This document shows, in pieces, positions 6,234-8,616 of a stretch of DNA of 8,616 nt (the first letter of the stretch is position 1; every line of letters starts with the position of its first letter). The notes under the pieces were generated by a model. It ran no database searches and was not told the DNA's origin. It worked only from the letters and a program-made list of their open reading frames with translations. The position numbers and the translations under genes are program-made. Source of the DNA: Nitrososphaerota archaeon (GTDB taxonomy: Archaea; Thermoproteota; Bathyarchaeia; Bathyarchaeales; Bathycorpusculaceae); NCBI GenBank assembly GCA_031260365.1, contig JAIRJY010000183.1, positions 1 to 8,616 of the forward strand, given 5' to 3'.

Positions 6234-6791
6234 TTGTCTTCCGAAAATGATGATAATTTACCGGAATGGTTCAAAAAACGTCGGACACCATCATCTAAAG
6301 ACCCGTTTTTTGGCAACATAGATAACATGTTTCACGAAGTAGAGGAGATGATAGAGGACAAGTTTAAGATTTTCCACGAAAAATGGTCGAAGGAGTATAT
6401 TAAGGAACGTAAGTTGTCAGATGGAAGTACTGTTAAGGAACTTGGACCATTTGTGTATGGATACAGTATGAAGATTGATTCGGATGATAATCCTGATATT
6501 CAGAAATCTGTAACCCTTAAAAGTCACAAATGTCCTGAGATTAAAGATGAGTGTGAGCCTCTTGTTGATGTTGTAAATAACACAGAGGAGATTCATGTAG
6601 TTGTTGAATTACCTGGTGTTGAGAAAACGGATATTAAGCTATATGGCACTGAGAATTCTTTGACAATATCAGTGGATACATCATCACACAAATATTATAA
6701 GGAAATAGAGTTGCCGGTCAAAACGTGCATTATAGAGGCAAAATCAACTTATAAAAACGGTGTTTTAGAAGTGGTGATTCCTAAACTTTAA
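6234..6791 (+). CDS. hsp20: Small heat-shock protein, Hsp20 / alpha-crystallin family
   Basis: 185 residues from a TTG start; GGGA (6221-6224) is 9 bases upstream and no ATG lies nearer. Small heat-shock proteins hold unfolding proteins in a refoldable state. The N-terminus NLPEWFKKRR and the segment LGPFVYGYSMKI (about 70-81) are typical of one archaeal Hsp20 group. The alpha-crystallin domain spans about 108-185: LVDVVNNTEEIHVVVELPGV, then YKNGVLEVVIPKL. The protein ends right at the last domain strand and lacks the C-terminal I-x-I tail many family members use for oligomer contacts. It uses GAG and AAG codons far more than neighbouring genes (for example around 6340-6420). The upstream repeats suggest regulation. 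The family call is firm. Confidence 0.93.
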   Translation: MSSENDDNLPEWFKKRRTPSSKDPFFGNIDNMFHEVEEMIEDKFKIFHEKWSKEYIKERKLSDGSTVKELGPFVYGYSMKIDSDDNPDIQKSVTLKSHKCPEIKDECEPLVDVVNNTEEIHVVVELPGVEKTDIKLYGTENSLTISVDTSSHKYYKEIELPVKTCIIEAKSTYKNGVLEVVIPKL

Positions 6792-6885
6792 TCCTCAGGC
6801 AATTCTAAAGTGACTAAAGGAGAACATAAGTTAAACTAAAAGGCTAAATGTCCCATGTTTTCATAGATATTTACAGTGTGAACTG

Positions 6886-7317
6886 TTGATTGCTAGTAAT
6901 AACTTTGAAATAGAAACTTTGAATGCTGTTTGCAGACAAGCTAAAATATCAGGTAAACTGTCAGGGGAAAACATTAATGAACTTTATGAACTTTTTGGGC
7001 AACGGTTTACTAAAGCATTAGACGCACTAAAAGAGAATAGGGTTAAAAAATACGTGTTTAACCCCAGTACACGCGTGGTTTGGATTGTTATAGGTCGTGA
7101 ACGAGACTATTTGATTATACCAGAAGCAGAATATTGTACCTGTGACGATTTTTATTTTAGAGTGTTAGATAAAAAAATTCACATGTGTTATCATCTTTTT
7201 GCCCAGAAAATCGCGCAAAATCTAGGATGGTTTGAAATTATTGACACTAACGATAGAAACTATGACATGCTTATGAAAGAATGGAAAAAAACATCAGATA
7301 AAGACGAGATTTACTAA
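6886..7317 (+). CDS. SWIM zinc-finger protein resembling SWS1/ZSWIM7
   Basis: 143 residues from a TTG start. There is no in-frame ATG upstream; GTGA at 6878-6881 is a weak ribosome site. The SWIM motif is C84-x-C86-x14-C101-x-H103 (YCTCDDFYF, then MCYHLFA), with the Ala at position +3 after the His (A106) that is characteristic of the Shu2/SWS1 branch. Outside the finger, LFGQRFTKALDALKENRV and STRVVWIVIGRERDYLIIP parallel human ZSWIM7 (LFGSSATQALDLVD and GRRVYQVLGSSSKTYTC), and overall size matches (about 140). In eukaryotes SWS1 pairs with a RAD51 paralogue and promotes homologous recombination; an equivalent role with archaeal RadA or a RadA paralogue is inference. It lies 94 bases after hsp20 and no recombinase is in the window. 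The SWIM domain is firm; the SWS1 assignment is likely. Confidence 0.82.
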   Translation: MIASNNFEIETLNAVCRQAKISGKLSGENINELYELFGQRFTKALDALKENRVKKYVFNPSTRVVWIVIGRERDYLIIPEAEYCTCDDFYFRVLDKKIHMCYHLFAQKIAQNLGWFEIIDTNDRNYDMLMKEWKKTSDKDEIY

Positions 7318-7364
7318 AAATTGCTATACATCACTCCATACTTAACAGAACAAAGAAAGCTACA

Positions 7365-7380
7365 CCTTAAATATTTAAGG
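7365..7380 (+). promoter_or_regulatory. Perfect palindrome containing the TATA box of the small membrane protein gene
   Basis: CCTTAAATATTTAAGG is a perfect 16-base palindrome. Its core TTAAATATTTAA reads as an archaeal TATA box. Centred 41 bases before the ATG at 7413, it predicts initiation near 7398 and a leader of about 15 bases containing AGGAG (7401-7405). The symmetry might instead reflect an operator overlapping the TATA box. Confidence 0.5.
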
Positions 7381-7412
7381 CACTACAATGGTAAGTAACA
7401 AGGAGAATCTCA

Positions 7413-7541
7413 ATGGAACTAAGTGCATATTTCACAACATTACAATATCTCATTATGGGCGCAACAGCAGTTGCTATAACGTTAATCTTCCTTTACGTTT
7501 ATCATAGCAGTAGGGAAGAAAACGAAGAAGAAACAGAATAA
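7413..7541 (+). CDS. Small single-span membrane protein, 42 residues, unknown function
   Basis: ATG at 7413 preceded by a strong ribosome site AGGAG (7401-7405, 7-base spacing) and a TATA-like palindrome. The product starts MELSAYFTTLQY, has one hydrophobic span of about 20 residues (LIMGATAVAITLIFLYVY, about 13-30), then a short linker HSSR and a strongly acidic tail EENEEETE, ending with TAA. The Arg/His just after the span and the acidic end suggest a small inner-membrane protein with a charged cytoplasmic or external tail; topology is not settled. I do not recognise a family. It lies 95 bases after the SWIM gene and converges with moeA. Support comes from ribosome site, promoter spacing and a coherent membrane-protein composition. 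Confidence 0.7.
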   Translation: MELSAYFTTLQYLIMGATAVAITLIFLYVYHSSREENEEETE

Positions 7542-7642
7542 ATATTTCTTTTGCCCAAAACTACTCTTTCTTAATATTTTACTGAGTTATGCGGTTTTTG
7601 ATGCAATTCAGAATTAAAATAATTTGGGAGGGTAAATGTTGA

Positions 7643-8616
7643 CTAAATGCGCCTAAACAGTTTAACGCTTACTTCTTCACCTTTGTTTATGTACTGCTGG
7701 TTTTCTGGAATTTCAACAAACCCATCGGCTTTAGTCAGAGTTGTAATAGCACCAGATGCTTCAGCAACAGGTTCAGCGACTAAACGACCTCTTTCAATAT
7801 CTAACATGAGTTTAACCATAACAAAAGTTCGTCGACCTTTTGCAGAAAACAGTTTTGCATCAGTAAATGCTCTAATTGACCGCATATCATGTAAAGTTTT
7901 ACCACAAAGGCGTAAAAGAACCGGATGTACAAGCAGATAAAACATTAATAGCGCTGCTGTTGGGTTACCAGGTAATGAAAAGACTGGTTTATTCTGTATA
8001 AAACTTATAGTTGTGGGTTTTCCCGGTTTAACTGCGATGCCGGAAATGACTACACCAGGTTTGCCAAGGGAATCAACAATTTGAGGTGTATAATCATGAG
8101 GTCCAACAGAAACTCCGCCAGAAGTAATCACTGCATCTGCTGAAGATAAAGCAATTACTAAGGTTTTTCTTAGAACTGTTTTATCGTCAGGGATAGTCCC
8201 AAAAAGTATTGGTTTTGCGCCACATTCCATAACTGCAGTGCTTAAGCTGTAAGTATTGATATCAAAAATTTTTCCTGCAGGTAATAATTTGCCAGTTTCA
8301 GTAATTTCATTGCCTATAGATAAGATAGCAATTATTGGAGGTTTAAAACAGCGAATTTTAGTTAATCCTAAAGCAGCTAAAGCACCAATTTCTGGAGCAC
8401 CTAATACTTGACCAGCATTAAGAACGGTTTCGCCATATTTTATGTCAGAACATTTTTTCATAACGTTCGTATTTGTTGCAATAGCTGTGTAAATTTGTAA
8501 TTTATCATCATCCACTATTTGGATGTCTTCAAGCATAACAACAGCATCAGCACCTTCAGGTAAAGGAGCACCTGTAACAATTTCAACTGCTTCACCTTTA
8601 TGTAAAACGGTTTTTG
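7643..8616 (-). CDS. moeA: Molybdopterin molybdenumtransferase MoeA, 5'-truncated by window edge
   Basis: MoeA inserts molybdenum (or tungsten in many archaea) into adenylylated molybdopterin. The frame is open to the right edge; 26 codons before the ATG at 8536 continue the protein (VEIVTGAPLPEGADAVV), so that ATG is internal. About 323 residues are present of roughly 400. Missing is the N-terminal part of domain I. Visible: TGAPLPEGADAVV, the MoCF-like domain with LSIGNEITETG, KIFDIN and SGGVSVGPHDYT, FSLPGNPTAALL, and a C-terminal domain IV (SAKGRRTFVMVKL to VSVKLFRRI). The conserved Glu of GNE and Asp of the DYT motif are present. The stop is TAG. No other cofactor gene is in the window. 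It converges with the small membrane protein gene. Confidence 0.94.
   Translation of the reverse strand, partial: KTVLHKGEAVEIVTGAPLPEGADAVVMLEDIQIVDDDKLQIYTAIATNTNVMKKCSDIKYGETVLNAGQVLGAPEIGALAALGLTKIRCFKPPIIAILSIGNEITETGKLLPAGKIFDINTYSLSTAVMECGAKPILFGTIPDDKTVLRKTLVIALSSADAVITSGGVSVGPHDYTPQIVDSLGKPGVVISGIAVKPGKPTTISFIQNKPVFSLPGNPTAALLMFYLLVHPVLLRLCGKTLHDMRSIRAFTDAKLFSAKGRRTFVMVKLMLDIERGRLVAEPVAEASGAITTLTKADGFVEIPENQQYINKGEEVSVKLFRRI

Noticed and set aside
6848..6889. 13-codon leader peptide overlapping the SWIM start (MSHVFIDIYSVNC)
   Set aside because: It has a weak ribosome site and no attenuator-like structure; it is too short to support, although a coupling role is not excluded.

Overview
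This window is archaeal. It carries a TFIIB-type initiation factor (TFB), ribosomal protein L40e, the chromatin protein Alba, an archaeal-type aspartyl-tRNA synthetase, a zinc-finger/KH protein and a SWIM protein of the SWS1 type. Several genes have archaeal BRE/TATA-like elements about 40 bases upstream, and the DNA is AT-rich with several TTG starts. The gene mix suggests a TACK-group archaeon, perhaps Bathyarchaeia. That placement is inference from family resemblance, not from a search.

Layout: (1) 1-825, + strand, a divergent TFB cut by the left edge. (2) 958-1578, + strand, a cysteine-rich DUF116 protein. (3) 1689-1850, - strand, L40e with its own promoter, preceded at 1918-2332 by the frameshifted remains of what looks like an Lrp/AsnC regulator. 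(4) 2626-4796, - strand, a tight operon alba -> zinc-finger/KH protein -> aspS. (5) 5127-5951, + strand, an inositol monophosphatase / fructose-1,6-bisphosphatase family enzyme, divergent from the operon. (6) 6234-7541, + strand, hsp20, the SWIM protein and a 42-residue single-span membrane protein. (7) 7643-8616, - strand, MoeA, cut by the right edge.

Most of the window is core information processing: transcription initiation, translation, chromatin and protein quality control, plus one sugar/inositol phosphatase and one molybdenum/tungsten cofactor gene. I see no mobile element, CRISPR array, tRNA, rRNA or defence island, and no clear multi-gene novel system. The points most worth a second look are the archaeal SWS1/ZSWIM7-like protein, the decayed regulator hidden in the longest apparently empty stretch, the small membrane protein with a perfectly palindromic TATA region, and the unusual reader/linker of the TFB.
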